Below the pieces are notes generated by a model, which did not search any database, was not told the DNA's origin, and was given only the letters and a program-made list of their open reading frames with translations. The translations under genes were made by a program, and so were the position numbers. This document shows positions 19,451 through 29,252 of a stretch of DNA of 64,000 nt, piece after piece; within the stretch, counting starts at the first letter, position 1; each line of letters starts with the position of its first letter. The stretch lies in assembly GCF_020662265.1 (NCBI RefSeq), contig NZ_VEWM01000069.1, positions 57,387-121,386 of the forward strand. Direction: 5' to 3'. The DNA comes from Psychrobacter sp. I-STPA6b (GTDB taxonomy: Bacteria; Pseudomonadota; Gammaproteobacteria; Pseudomonadales; Moraxellaceae).

Positions 19451-21910
19451 ATGAGTATGACAACTATGACATTTTTGCAAAAGCTAACAACACTGTTACC
19501 TATCATAGTACCATCTCGCCATACTCGGCAGTGCTTATGTGCATTGACCTGTGTCAGCATTTTAACAAGCTGTAGCGTGGTATCTGTCACTGAAAAAACT
19601 GTCAAGCAGACCATCGACAAGCAACGTAGCAATATCATTACAGACAAACAGCTTAGCTCTCAAACCAATACGACCTTACTGTCACTAGGAATTGATGATC
19701 AAGCCTGTTTGTCTCAGTTTTCTTTATGTGTGCAACAAATTCAAAGCAGTGCCTTATCAGTCAATGAACGCGAAAAACTGGCATTACTAGCTGAGCTGTA
19801 TTATGCCAAGTCAAAGGTATATGCTAATACAACGGCGTGCGAAGTTTCACTACAACGTCCACCAATCGACCCTTACTATGCCAATGCACCATTGTCTGTA
19901 GATGAGCAAACACAAAAAGATGAGCAAACTCGAAACTGTGTCAATGCGTATACCCAAAGCCTACTTTATGCCCTTCGCTATAGCTATGCTTATTTGTTTT
20001 ATACGTCATTGCAAACAGGAAATAATGAAGAGGATACACAAGATTCTGTCCGATTCTTATCCAGCGACTTGGATATTCAAACCAGAGATATCTATAACAC
20101 AGCGACTAATGACTTAATCAAACATCTATTCGCTGAACGTCAGCGTGGCTTTCAGTTCATTGATATGCACTATGTACCTACTGATAAAAGCTCAACCACA
20201 TCAATACTCAAGGAGCAAATGCAGTTTAATATTATCAATCAGGACATGCCCAAACAGTCACCTACACAGCTTAGCCTATACTTACCCAATGATACGGAGT
20301 ACTTTACCGTACCAACTGTATCAGCCACGTCCACATCAGATAAGTCGCAACCTTCTATAGAAGCGACTGGCACAGACCCCATTAATACTCTGTATTCCAG
20401 CTATGAAATGAGCTTTTCAGGATTAAACTCCATTAGTAAACGAGAGGGGCTAGGTGTCAGCTATGTCACGCAACTAACAAACCGTCATACTACTTCTTTA
20501 AAAGACTTATTACCTAACAGTCAAGTAATGAATGCAGATAGTACACCAGAGAGCCGAATTCATCGAACTGGTAATTTATTATTGACCGGTGTGGTTATTG
20601 TCTCAGGAAATAGCATCGAAGAAGTCATTAATAGTCAAAAAATTAACATCAACCTTTATAACCCTTATCGTACTCATGCTATTAATATTCTAGGTGAAAA
20701 GTATGCGTTGGGAGCGAACTTTTCGGCAAGCTATGGATTATGGCTGGCTGAAAACCAACTCAGTGGCGTCGGCTATCTCAACTTGCTTGCACGCCAGCAA
20801 AAGCTAGTGCTACCCCAGTTATTTATGCTAGAGCCATATGACCCAAATAAACGGGTCATCATTATGCTACATGGCTTAGCATCAAGTCCGGCAACATGGG
20901 TCAGTATTACCAATGATATTTTTAATGACCCAGCCCTACGCGACAACTATCAGGTCTGGCAGGTCTTTTATCCAACAAATCTACCAATCCTAGAAAATCG
21001 CTATCAAATCAAGCAACTGCTAGATAGTACATTTGCACAGGTCGACCCCAATGGTAGTCACCCTGCCAGTCATCATGGTATCCTCGTTGGGCACAGTATG
21101 GGTGCGGTAATTGGACGGATGTTACTTTCTAATGATGACTTAATGCCAAAACTAAATGAGCTAAATGCTGACCAGCAAAACCACCAACTCAATGGACTGA
21201 TTCTACAAAGCTTTAATAACCAAAACTTTAATAGCCGTTTTACCTTATCACAGCAACCGCAAATAGATCGTGCAGTCTTTATTTCTGCACCATTTAAAGG
21301 TACAAATTATGCTGACAAATGGTTTACTCGAACATTAAGACGCATTATTCAATTACCTCTTGGCTTTATACAGACCATTACAGGGAACTTAACCAGTATC
21401 GCAACACAAGGTGAACTGGCAAACAATCCATTAGGTGCGCTATACCTGCAAAATGGCGCCAGTCAGCTGAGCGATAAGTCTTCATTTATGCGTCTTACCA
21501 AAGATATCAGCATTGCAAAAGGCATCACTTATCACTCAATCATAGCCAATCAAGACACAGATATTACCGAAGGATTAGCCAACCTTGAGCCAAATCAAAC
21601 TGTCGTTGATTTATCTAAACCTGTATCTACAGAGAAAACTGCTACTGCTACACCAGAGGTGTCTATAGAGCCAGCAGATAAGACAGTCGTCACCATGCTT
21701 GAAGTCCAAGAGCCACTGGATGACAAAGTATCTAAAAATCTATCTGATGGTATTGTGCCTTATCAAAGTGCACATCTGGCTGGTGCAGAAACCGAGACAC
21801 TGATTACAGGTGGGCATAGTATTCAAGAAAGCCCACAGGCAGTATTGACGTTACGCAAAATACTGCACACCCACTTAAATACACCTCCTGCTCACAACCA
21901 AAATCAATAA
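19451..21910 (+). CDS. Large lipoprotein with alpha/beta-hydrolase (lipase-like) domain
   Basis: 819 residues. The N-terminus is a lipoprotein signal: basic and hydrophobic stretch, then the lipobox LTSC with Cys near residue 40. About 400 residues of unrecognised sequence follow. The hydrolase fold occupies the second half: oxyanion motif LHGLASSPATW, nucleophile elbow GHSMGAVIG, an acid residue candidate in SDGIVPY, and the histidine in GGHSIQESP near the C-terminus. All triad members are therefore present. It should be a membrane-anchored periplasmic or surface esterase; the substrate is unknown. No strong ribosome binding site precedes either of the first two ATGs (19451 and 19457). Confidence 0.82.
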   Translation: MSMTTMTFLQKLTTLLPIIVPSRHTRQCLCALTCVSILTSCSVVSVTEKTVKQTIDKQRSNIITDKQLSSQTNTTLLSLGIDDQACLSQFSLCVQQIQSSALSVNEREKLALLAELYYAKSKVYANTTACEVSLQRPPIDPYYANAPLSVDEQTQKDEQTRNCVNAYTQSLLYALRYSYAYLFYTSLQTGNNEEDTQDSVRFLSSDLDIQTRDIYNTATNDLIKHLFAERQRGFQFIDMHYVPTDKSSTTSILKEQMQFNIINQDMPKQSPTQLSLYLPNDTEYFTVPTVSATSTSDKSQPSIEATGTDPINTLYSSYEMSFSGLNSISKREGLGVSYVTQLTNRHTTSLKDLLPNSQVMNADSTPESRIHRTGNLLLTGVVIVSGNSIEEVINSQKININLYNPYRTHAINILGEKYALGANFSASYGLWLAENQLSGVGYLNLLARQQKLVLPQLFMLEPYDPNKRVIIMLHGLASSPATWVSITNDIFNDPALRDNYQVWQVFYPTNLPILENRYQIKQLLDSTFAQVDPNGSHPASHHGILVGHSMGAVIGRMLLSNDDLMPKLNELNADQQNHQLNGLILQSFNNQNFNSRFTLSQQPQIDRAVFISAPFKGTNYADKWFTRTLRRIIQLPLGFIQTITGNLTSIATQGELANNPLGALYLQNGASQLSDKSSFMRLTKDISIAKGITYHSIIANQDTDITEGLANLEPNQTVVDLSKPVSTEKTATATPEVSIEPADKTVVTMLEVQEPLDDKVSKNLSDGIVPYQSAHLAGAETETLITGGHSIQESPQAVLTLRKILHTHLNTPPAHNQNQ

Positions 21911-22483
21911 ATATAGATAAGACCTTGCATAACAAACAATTATGATATTTCAATATTTACTATCAGCACATCTCATCAAATTAGCAGTTTAGCTCACTGC
22001 TATTTAAGCGTATAATTAATCGCGTAATGATTTGATATATTTGGTTCAAGATAGTTTTGATTCAAGATGATACTACTATGGGCAAGCTAGGCAATGCACA
22101 ACATATATTCTGTGGTACTCTGCTAGCAAGCTAATAATGTCACTGTTTTATATTAAGCTAACAATATACAGTAATATTATTTATTATTTTTACTATACTC
22201 AATTCTGGATATATTAATATTTATTCACTTTGCATGGTGAACCAATATTTAATGAATATGAGTAATTATTAACTAAATGGGCAATACTAGCTAAGATAAA
22301 CCTTTCACAGAACCTAATACATTAATCTTCAATGACTGAATTATAATAACTTACTGTCATTCATACTAACTCAAGCTCAAGTAATATGGATATAAAAACA
22401 GCTATCGGCTATTTAAAAAATAGCGAATAACTGACTCCTATTTATTTGAGATGAACGATCAATAAACTCTAAGGGTAGCCACT
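21911..22483. other. Leader region of the cio operon
   Basis: 573 bp of AT-rich sequence with no gene. A short direct repeat TTCAAGAT occurs twice near 22044 and 22062. I found no clear FNR/Anr box (TTGAT-N4-ATCAA) that would explain oxygen control. AAGGG at the end is the cioA ribosome binding site. Confidence 0.45.
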
Positions 22484-23956
22484 ATGATTGAACAGCTCGA
22501 CCCCGTTTTACTTGCTCGTATCCAATTTGCTTTTGTCGTCTCCTTTCATATCGTTTTCCCTGCGTTTAGTATTGGACTGGCATCTTGGTTAACTGTTTTA
22601 GAATTTAGATGGTTGCGTACAGGCAACCCCATTTATGCTGAAGTCTATAAACACTGGTCAAAAATATTCGCCGTTGTATTTGGTATGGGCGTGGTATCTG
22701 GTGTGGTCATGTCTTATCAGTTCGGTACTAACTGGGCAGTATTTTCTGACCGAGTGGGTAACGTTTTAGGACCTCTGTTAGCTTATGAAGTATTAACAGC
22801 ATTTTTCCTTGAAGCTTCATTTTTGGGTATTATGCTCTTTGGCTGGGGACGAGTCAGTAAAAGAATGCACTTTACTGCTACTGCATTTGTCGCTGTGGGA
22901 ACTTTGATTTCAGGATTCTGGATTTTGTCCGCCAATAGCTTTATGCAAACACCACAGGGCTTCTTTATTGGTGCTGATGGACGGCTAAACCCAAAAGACT
23001 GGATTGAGATTATTTTTAATCCATCTTTCCATTATCGCTTTGCACATATGATTACAGCAGCCTTTTTAACGACTGCATTTGTGGTTGGTGGAGTTGGGGC
23101 TTATTATTTACAATCTAAAAAGCACCAAGCACACCATGAGCATGGTAAAGTCATGTTAGGTATGGCGATGTTAATGGCAGTATTTGTTGCTCCTCTACAA
23201 GCATTTATTGGTGATGCGCATGGGTTAAATACCTTAGAGCATCAACCCGCCAAAGTAGCAGCAATGGAAGGTATCTGGGATGATGAGCGAGGCGCGGCAC
23301 TACGAGTCTTTGCAATTCCTGATCAAGATGAGCAAACCAATCATTATGCCATTGAGATTCCTTATTTATCAGGACTGATTTTAACTCATTCATTTGATAA
23401 GGAAGTCAAAGGTCTAAAAAACTGGGCGCCTGAAGACCAACCTCCTGTGATTATCGTCTTTTTTGCATTTCGTATCATGGTTGGTATTGGAGTGCTGATG
23501 ATACTCGTTGGCATATATAGTGCGTATACTTACCATAAAAAACGTCATTTTGATGTGAATAATAAACGCTTCCACTACACATGGATGCTCATGACACCTT
23601 TAGGATTTCTTGCTTTATTAGCAGGCTGGTTTGTTACTGAGACAGGCAGACAACCTTGGACAGTCTATGAAGTTATTCGTACGTCTGAAAGTGCTTCACC
23701 TTTGATTTCTTCGCAAGTAGCGACAACTCTGGCAGGATTTATAATCGTATATACCTTTATTTTTGGTGCTGCTACCATTTATATTCTACGCCTAATTGCA
23801 AAAGGACCTCAAGAATTTGAAGATCCTAAAGAAGATAATTACTTTGAACACTCTGTCACAGAAGGACAGGGTCTCACTCTCAGTGGTGATAAGTCTCCTG
23901 TAAAAGATATGCAAGAGGACATTGACGATGATGAGCTAGATGGAGGACAACGCTAA
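22484..23956 (+). CDS. cioA: Cytochrome bd-type quinol oxidase subunit I (CioA type)
   Basis: A 490-residue haem-binding subunit of the terminal quinol oxidase in the inner membrane; it oxidises ubiquinol and reduces O2 to water. Haem ligands are visible: His22 in VVSFHIVFP (b595/d site) and the His of YRFAHMITA near residue 190. The motif GRQPW is present (TETGRQPWTVYEV). The short quinol loop and the motifs FGTNWAVFSDRVG and SANSFMQTPQG fit the cyanide-insensitive oxidase (Cio) branch rather than the long-Q-loop E. coli CydA. The C-terminal tail is acidic. The TAA stop overlaps the ATG of cioB by one base. Confidence 0.95.
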   Translation: MIEQLDPVLLARIQFAFVVSFHIVFPAFSIGLASWLTVLEFRWLRTGNPIYAEVYKHWSKIFAVVFGMGVVSGVVMSYQFGTNWAVFSDRVGNVLGPLLAYEVLTAFFLEASFLGIMLFGWGRVSKRMHFTATAFVAVGTLISGFWILSANSFMQTPQGFFIGADGRLNPKDWIEIIFNPSFHYRFAHMITAAFLTTAFVVGGVGAYYLQSKKHQAHHEHGKVMLGMAMLMAVFVAPLQAFIGDAHGLNTLEHQPAKVAAMEGIWDDERGAALRVFAIPDQDEQTNHYAIEIPYLSGLILTHSFDKEVKGLKNWAPEDQPPVIIVFFAFRIMVGIGVLMILVGIYSAYTYHKKRHFDVNNKRFHYTWMLMTPLGFLALLAGWFVTETGRQPWTVYEVIRTSESASPLISSQVATTLAGFIIVYTFIFGAATIYILRLIAKGPQEFEDPKEDNYFEHSVTEGQGLTLSGDKSPVKDMQEDIDDDELDGGQR

Positions 23957-24972
23957 TGTTTAACTTTGGTGATGTATTAGATTTGCCCCTCATCTGGGGT
24001 GGGCTGATTGCCTTAGCAGTACTAATTTATGTTTTGCTAGATGGCTTCGACTTAGGCTGCGGGATTTTATTTCCTTTTGCTGGCTCAGACAAAAACCGCA
24101 GTCGTATCATGAACTCTATTGCACCCTTTTGGGATGGTAATGAAACGTGGCTGGTACTTGGTGGTGGTGGTTTATTTGCTGCCTTTCCTGTTGCATATGG
24201 CATTATCATGACTGGACTATATTTACCAGTAACCTTTATGCTGTTTGGCTTGATTTTACGTGGCGTTGCCTTCGAATTTCGATTTAAGTCCAAACAACGT
24301 CGTATTGTATGGGATACTTGCTTTCATGTTGGCTCTGTTGTTGCAGCTCTCATGCAAGGTATCATGCTCGGCGCATTGGTACATGGTCTAGAGGTTAAAG
24401 ACCGCCTATACGCTGGTGGAACGTTTGACTGGCTAACACCATTTTCAATATTATGTGGTATTGCACTTATTATTGGCTATGCACTATTAGGTGCGACATG
24501 GGTCATTATTAAGTCTGAAGATCAACTGCAGCAATGGGCAAGAAAAATAGCCCAGAAAATATTAATCCTCTTTCTTATCTCTATGGTATTGGTCTCTGTT
24601 GCTATGATATTTGTGAATGTTGAGGCAACTGAGAAATGGTTAACTTTCCCAACGGTATTTTACTTAGCACCAATGCCAATTATTGTAGCAATCTTGGCAT
24701 ATATCATGAGCCATGACCTAAAAGGAAAACGTGAATATCGTCCTTTCCTATTAACTGTAGGTATGTTCTTTATGGGATATATTGGGTTATGCTTAGCATT
24801 TTACCCACATATTGTGCCTTATGCGATGACTTTACATGAAGCGGCTGCTGATGATACTTCTTTATCATTTATGCTAATTGGTGCTGGTATCATGTTGCCA
24901 ATTATTTTAAGTTACACTGCATATGCTTACTATGTCTTTAAAGGTAAAACCACACATGAACATATGTATTAA
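23956..24972 (+). CDS. cioB: Cytochrome bd-type quinol oxidase subunit II (CioB type)
   Basis: 338 residues with about eight or nine membrane helices; partner of CioA in the quinol oxidase. Conserved features are LLDGFDLGCGILFPF at the N-terminus, APFWDGNETWLVLGGGGLFAAFP cut as APFWDGNETWLVLGGG, and RGVAFEFRFK. The ATG overlaps the cioA stop (TAATG), and GGAGG sits inside the end of cioA, so the two are translationally coupled. A hairpin and a small DUF2474-like gene follow. Confidence 0.95.
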   Translation: MFNFGDVLDLPLIWGGLIALAVLIYVLLDGFDLGCGILFPFAGSDKNRSRIMNSIAPFWDGNETWLVLGGGGLFAAFPVAYGIIMTGLYLPVTFMLFGLILRGVAFEFRFKSKQRRIVWDTCFHVGSVVAALMQGIMLGALVHGLEVKDRLYAGGTFDWLTPFSILCGIALIIGYALLGATWVIIKSEDQLQQWARKIAQKILILFLISMVLVSVAMIFVNVEATEKWLTFPTVFYLAPMPIIVAILAYIMSHDLKGKREYRPFLLTVGMFFMGYIGLCLAFYPHIVPYAMTLHEAAADDTSLSFMLIGAGIMLPIILSYTAYAYYVFKGKTTHEHMY

Positions 24973-25003
24973 TGCACTCACTAATATAAAATAAAGCAAC
25001 TGG

Positions 25004-25040
25004 GACATGGGTATATTGAGATTGACCATATACCCATGTC
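25004..25040 (+). other. Perfect 12-bp hairpin between cioB and the small third gene
   Basis: GACATGGGTATA (25004-25015) and TATACCCATGTC (25029-25040) pair perfectly around a 13-nt loop. No T tract follows, so it is not a typical terminator. The right arm contains the ATG (25036) of an 18-codon frame that ends at 25092, three bases before the next ATG. It could stabilise the cioAB message or tune expression of the downstream peptide. Confidence 0.7.
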
Positions 25041-25095
25041 AATAACACCTGCACTACCTCTAAAACAAACGGAGAATAAAGTAAGTGAGTAACAG

Positions 25096-25209
25096 ATGAA
25101 ACTTTCAAAAAAACAGTCCCAATGGGCATGGTTTATTGGACTTTATCTTGGTGGTCTACTTGTTGTGACTCTGATGGCACAACTTATAAAACTAGCAATG
25201 GGGATTTAA
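25096..25209 (+). CDS. Small membrane peptide of the Cio oxidase operon (DUF2474-like)
   Basis: 37 residues: MKLSKKQSQWAWFIGLYLGG at the start, one transmembrane helix (about 11-32), ending LIKLAMGI. Position directly after cioB, length and the single-helix pattern W-x2-F-x3-Y-x-G match the DUF2474 proteins found with CioAB, which are thought to correspond to the CydX-type stabilising subunit of bd oxidases. The ribosome binding site is weak (GTGAG); GGAG lies further upstream. An in-frame 18-codon frame starting at 25036 stops at TAA 25090-25092, only one codon (CAG) before this ATG, so a longer ancestral N-terminus or a coupled leader peptide is possible. Confidence 0.75.
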   Translation: MKLSKKQSQWAWFIGLYLGGLLVVTLMAQLIKLAMGI

Positions 25210-25264
25210 GTTGCACAAAACATCCTAAAACTTTGCTTGGCGAATGACCAGTTTGCAGATTTAT

Positions 25265-26179
25265 TCAATCCACTGCTCCCAACATATCCAAGGCATTTTT
25301 GACAGGAGCAAAACTACGCCGATGTTGTGGCAACACACCATGCTCAGCAATGGCAGCTAGATGTGCCTTTGTAGGATAACCTTTGTGCTTTTCTAATTGA
25401 TATTGTGGATACATCTGTGCATCCGCAACCACTTGTCTATCTCTTGCCACTTTAGCTAAAACACTTGCTGCCGCCATACTACTGTGACGACCATCACCTT
25501 TAACCCATGCCTCAGCCATTATTTGTATCTCAGATAAATCTACTTGCCGGCCTAATCTCAACCAATCAAACTCTGGTAGCTTATTACCATCAATCAGTAA
25601 CTGACATTTCAACGGCAACTTATCTGCTATTTTGTTAGAATTAACCGCACCGATATTACCCTGTCCATCTTGTTTAGACACTGTAACCAATGCAGTAATC
25701 AGTGTCTCCGCACATAGACGCATGGCAGTCATTGTTGCTTGAAAAATATTGAGCGTATCAATCACGCTGGCAGGTATCTCCACTAATACATAACCAATAC
25801 TGTATTGCTGTATCAATGGAAACAACATCTCACGCTTTTTTTCAGATATTTTTTTTGAGTCCGTCAATCCAGATAAGGCTGTATCAGTTAAAGGTGCTTG
25901 ACTAATCTCATCCGACCAAGCATCTGGCAATATTGCACCAGCGACCACCACACTACCATATAAAGGACCACGACCAACCTCATCAATACCAATGGTGACT
26001 GTATGAGCAGGTGTATGATGTGCTGTATCTTTGCTCATCGAAAGCATCACGTCATCATATAAACGCTGTGTGGATAGTTGACCTGTGATTTGTATCGCCT
26101 GCGGTAGATTGATGTCTATCCAACCATCATTCTTATCCCAAAATGCAACTGAATTTAATGCCTGATTTAGGGTGAACAC
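25265..26179 (-). CDS. rnhB: Ribonuclease HII, long form
   Basis: 304 residues against about 200 in E. coli. The catalytic acidic residues appear in GIDEVGRGPLYGSVV and in the later DGN (LLIDGNKLPEF). LTDSKKISEKKRE and AAASVLAKVARDRQV are diagnostic. RNase HII removes ribonucleotides from DNA and RNA in RNA-DNA hybrids. There is an N-terminal extension of about 65 residues and an insert of about 25 residues before LLIDGN. The start is GTG at 26177-26179, supported by GAGAGG six bases upstream, so the extension is likely to be translated. It follows lpxB on the same strand with 99 bp between, a conserved order. Confidence 0.93.
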   Translation of the reverse strand: MFTLNQALNSVAFWDKNDGWIDINLPQAIQITGQLSTQRLYDDVMLSMSKDTAHHTPAHTVTIGIDEVGRGPLYGSVVVAGAILPDAWSDEISQAPLTDTALSGLTDSKKISEKKREMLFPLIQQYSIGYVLVEIPASVIDTLNIFQATMTAMRLCAETLITALVTVSKQDGQGNIGAVNSNKIADKLPLKCQLLIDGNKLPEFDWLRLGRQVDLSEIQIMAEAWVKGDGRHSSMAAASVLAKVARDRQVVADAQMYPQYQLEKHKGYPTKAHLAAIAEHGVLPQHRRSFAPVKNALDMLGAVD

Positions 26180-26278
26180 ACACAGCCTCTCTATGTTTTA
26201 ATACCTTGGTTTTTAATATCTTAGCTTTTCAGATATTAGTTTTTAATACTTGTCAGAGCAGACTCAATCTGCACTGCT

Positions 26279-27532
26279 CTATAATGGATACTTTGCCCAT
26301 GCTTCTATTACAGCATGTGCAGGTGACTGATTACTTTGTAACCGTAGTTTGGCACTGATATCATCAAGTTGACTTTGCTGTTCATGATAAGCACGTACTG
26401 GTAACAGCTTTGTCACTGCACGACAGATATTCTCTCCCGTTGCTTCCTCTTGGATAAGCTCAGGAACGACTTTGTCACCCGCCAAAATATTTGGCAATGA
26501 TATATAGGGTACCTTAACCATACGCTTAGCAATCTGATATGTCAGCCTATTAAGCTGATAAACCACTACCATAGGGCGACGTAATAACATGGCTTCCAAA
26601 CTTGCTGTTCCTGAGGCTAAGACGATTAAATCTGATGCAGCCATCACCAACTGGCTAAAATGTTCATGGCTTTGTGTATCATCAAAAACGACCACCACTG
26701 CTTCGCGCAACTGCTCATTACGACTATCAATTAAATCTTGCACAATATACTGATGATTCTTATCAATAGTAGGAATAATAAAACATAGATCTTTATCAAC
26801 CAGCAGTAAGCGCTGAATAGCATCTAGCATCAAAGGAAAAATAGCATTAATTTCACCCCGCCGAGACCCAGGCATCATACAAATTAAATTGCTGATATAC
26901 TGATGACTCTCATAAAAGAAATGACGCAGCTCGGGATTGCTCCATACCAAACGACGACGCAACTCAACAAAGTCAGTTGTTAACAGCTCAGGTGACAGTG
27001 TATGCAATAATGGATGTCCAACACAGATAGCAGGATGTTGATGCTTTTCATAAACCTCCAACTCAAATGGAAATAGACATAGCACCAGATGTGTTGATGT
27101 CTTAATACTATGAATGCGCGACTCACGCCATGCCCATATAGATGGACTAACATACTGCACACAAAAGATGCCTTTAGGCTTTAGCTTTTTTGCCACTCGT
27201 AAATTAAAATCTGGCGCATCAATACCAATAAACCAGTCAATCTGAGCCTCACAAAAAGCCTGCACCAACTGCTTACGTGCTTTTAGTAAATCTGGCAGAT
27301 GTCCTAGAACCTCTACCAGACCCATCACGGATAAGCGAGACATTGCAAATAAAGGCTCTAAACCTTCTTTTTGCATCTGTTCACCACCCACACCTATCCA
27401 GATGATATCATCACGTACAGCATTCATCTGACGCATAAAATCAGCCCCTAGCCTATCACCAGAAGCTTCACCAGCAACGATACCAATAACCAGCGGGCGC
27501 TTTTGCCACTCAATCTGCTTTTGCTCAGTCAT
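26279..27532 (-). CDS. lpxB: Lipid-A-disaccharide synthase
   Basis: A 417-residue GT-B glycosyltransferase that joins UDP-2,3-diacylglucosamine and lipid X in lipid A synthesis at the inner membrane. Diagnostic stretches are AGEASGDRLGADFM at the N-terminus, YVSPSIWAWRESRIH, MPGSRRGEI and LASGTASLEAML. Length is a little above the 382 residues of E. coli. The ATG at 27530-27532 is preferred; the preceding in-frame TTG adds only one codon. It is upstream of rnhB in the usual lpxB-rnhB order, but lpxA, lpxD and fabZ are not in this window upstream of it. Confidence 0.96.
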   Translation of the reverse strand: MTEQKQIEWQKRPLVIGIVAGEASGDRLGADFMRQMNAVRDDIIWIGVGGEQMQKEGLEPLFAMSRLSVMGLVEVLGHLPDLLKARKQLVQAFCEAQIDWFIGIDAPDFNLRVAKKLKPKGIFCVQYVSPSIWAWRESRIHSIKTSTHLVLCLFPFELEVYEKHQHPAICVGHPLLHTLSPELLTTDFVELRRRLVWSNPELRHFFYESHQYISNLICMMPGSRRGEINAIFPLMLDAIQRLLLVDKDLCFIIPTIDKNHQYIVQDLIDSRNEQLREAVVVVFDDTQSHEHFSQLVMAASDLIVLASGTASLEAMLLRRPMVVVYQLNRLTYQIAKRMVKVPYISLPNILAGDKVVPELIQEEATGENICRAVTKLLPVRAYHEQQSQLDDISAKLRLQSNQSPAHAVIEAWAKYPL

Positions 27533-27535
27533 CAA

Positions 27536-28146
27536 GGTACTCTTTCTTTAGATATCAAATTTAATTGTGTTGATTTGGGCGATGGTTATGATATTTTCTA
27601 GTATACAGATAGCATTAAAATTAGTATAAAACTACTCTGATATACAAAATAAATAGCATATTAAAGCAAACCAGTATAGCAAAAATTTATTTTACTTATG
27701 GCATAAATTAAGGCAATTCAAAGGGCTAATGCTTGTCAACTGCCTACTTTATCCTCATAATAAAAACAACCATCAGATAACAAAAGTACGATAACTAAAA
27801 AAATAGACTAGATGCTTTTTGCATATTCTGTTATCGTCTGCTGTACTAAGGTTATGAAATTTTGTCATTTCTATTTTATATTATCTATTGATGATAATAT
27901 CAATATGCTAGGCTCTCTTGACGCTATAGTCATATTACTGTGGTAAGATAAGCAATAGACATGCAAAATTCAGCATTTTAGTATCACTATTAGGCTTAAC
28001 TGATAGGTTTAACCATTGTTTTTGAATATTCATCGCTTTTTATTCATATAATTATATGAATAAAAAAGTATGTTGAATATGAATATACCGTGTTAATGCT
28101 TTATTTAGCCAATTTTTAACAAGCCAATATAAACAGGCACAAACTT
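27536..28146. other. Divergent spacer lpxB / aroG
   Basis: 611 bp without a gene, AT-rich. The one clear structure is the 30-bp palindrome at 28037-28066, listed separately. Promoter-like hexamers can be found but none is convincing. Confidence 0.45.
28037..28066. promoter_or_regulatory. Perfect 30-bp palindrome upstream of aroG
   Basis: TTTTTATTCATATAA followed by its exact reverse complement, with no spacer. It ends 80 bp before the DAHP synthase ATG. The symmetry and position fit an operator for a dimeric regulator, but it does not resemble the TyrR box (TGTAAA-N6-TTTACA). A cruciform or an AT-rich promoter element is the alternative. Confidence 0.5.
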
Positions 28147-29232
28147 ATGACCAATCAATCCATTACTCATAATGTAGACATCGACGACGTGAATATCGAA
28201 CAGTTCATTCCTTTAATGACACCTGCTCAACTAAAAACTGAGCTTCCCTTATCAGAAAAAGCACATCAAACCGTACTAGAGGGACGTAAAACCATCCAAA
28301 ATATTCTAGACGGCAAAGATAACCGCTTACTTATTGTCGTTGGTCCTTGCTCTATTCATGATGTCAAAGCGGCACATGAGTATGCTGATAAACTCAAAGT
28401 GTTAGCCGATGAGTTGCAAGACAGTATCTTTGTAGTGATGCGGGTATATTTTGAAAAGCCACGTACAACGACAGGCTGGAAAGGTCTGATTAATGACCCA
28501 GATATGAACGATAGCTTTGATATCGAAAAAGGACTGCGCACTGCTCGTAAGCTTTTATTGGACTTAAATGAAAAAGGTCTACCTTGTGCCACAGAAGCAC
28601 TAGACCCCAATACACCACAATACATTCAAGACCTTATCAGTTGGTCAGCCATCGGTGCTAGAACAACCGAAAGCCAAACTCACCGTGAAATGAGTTCTGG
28701 ACTATCTTGCCCTGTTGGCTTTAAAAATGGTACAGATGGTAGTATGACTGTTGCAGTCAATGCCATGAATGCAGTGAAATCTGGACATAGCTTTTTGGGT
28801 TTATCTTCAGATGGACAAGTTTGTATCATTAAATCAAAAGGCAATCCTTATGCCCATGTTGTATTACGTGGTGGTAATGGTAAACCAAACTATGATGAAA
28901 CTGCGGTGGCACAAGCTGAAAATGAGTTAGAGAAAGGCAAAGCAAATGTCAAAATCATGATAGACTCTAGCCACGCAAACTCAGGTAAAGACCCTTATCT
29001 ACAACCAATGGTTATCCAAAATGTTGGTGAACAGATTCAAAATGGTAATAAATCTATCATGGGTATGATGATTGAAAGCCACTTAAAAGGTGGACGCCAA
29101 AATATCCCAGATGATTTAAGCAAGCTTGAATATGGTAAATCAATCACTGATGGTTGCCTTGACTGGGACAGTACAGTTGCTTCTTTACGTAACTTACGTA
29201 ATATGATTAAAGAACAACTTGCCAATCGTTAG
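28147..29232 (+). CDS. 3-deoxy-7-phosphoheptulonate synthase, class I (AroG/F/H type)
   Basis: 361 residues. It condenses phosphoenolpyruvate and erythrose 4-phosphate, the first step of aromatic amino acid synthesis. Diagnostic motifs are VVGPCSIHD, MRVYFEKPRTTTGWKGLIND, ATEALDPNTPQY, GARTTESQTHREMSSGLS and DSSHANSGKDP. The enzyme belongs to the E. coli AroF/AroG/AroH type; which amino acid inhibits it cannot be decided by eye, so no specific symbol is given. A long leader with a 30-bp palindrome precedes it, and a strong terminator follows 20 bp after the stop, so it is monocistronic. Confidence 0.95.
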   Translation: MTNQSITHNVDIDDVNIEQFIPLMTPAQLKTELPLSEKAHQTVLEGRKTIQNILDGKDNRLLIVVGPCSIHDVKAAHEYADKLKVLADELQDSIFVVMRVYFEKPRTTTGWKGLINDPDMNDSFDIEKGLRTARKLLLDLNEKGLPCATEALDPNTPQYIQDLISWSAIGARTTESQTHREMSSGLSCPVGFKNGTDGSMTVAVNAMNAVKSGHSFLGLSSDGQVCIIKSKGNPYAHVVLRGGNGKPNYDETAVAQAENELEKGKANVKIMIDSSHANSGKDPYLQPMVIQNVGEQIQNGNKSIMGMMIESHLKGGRQNIPDDLSKLEYGKSITDGCLDWDSTVASLRNLRNMIKEQLANR

Positions 29233-29252
29233 ACCAACGACATAGCACAAAT

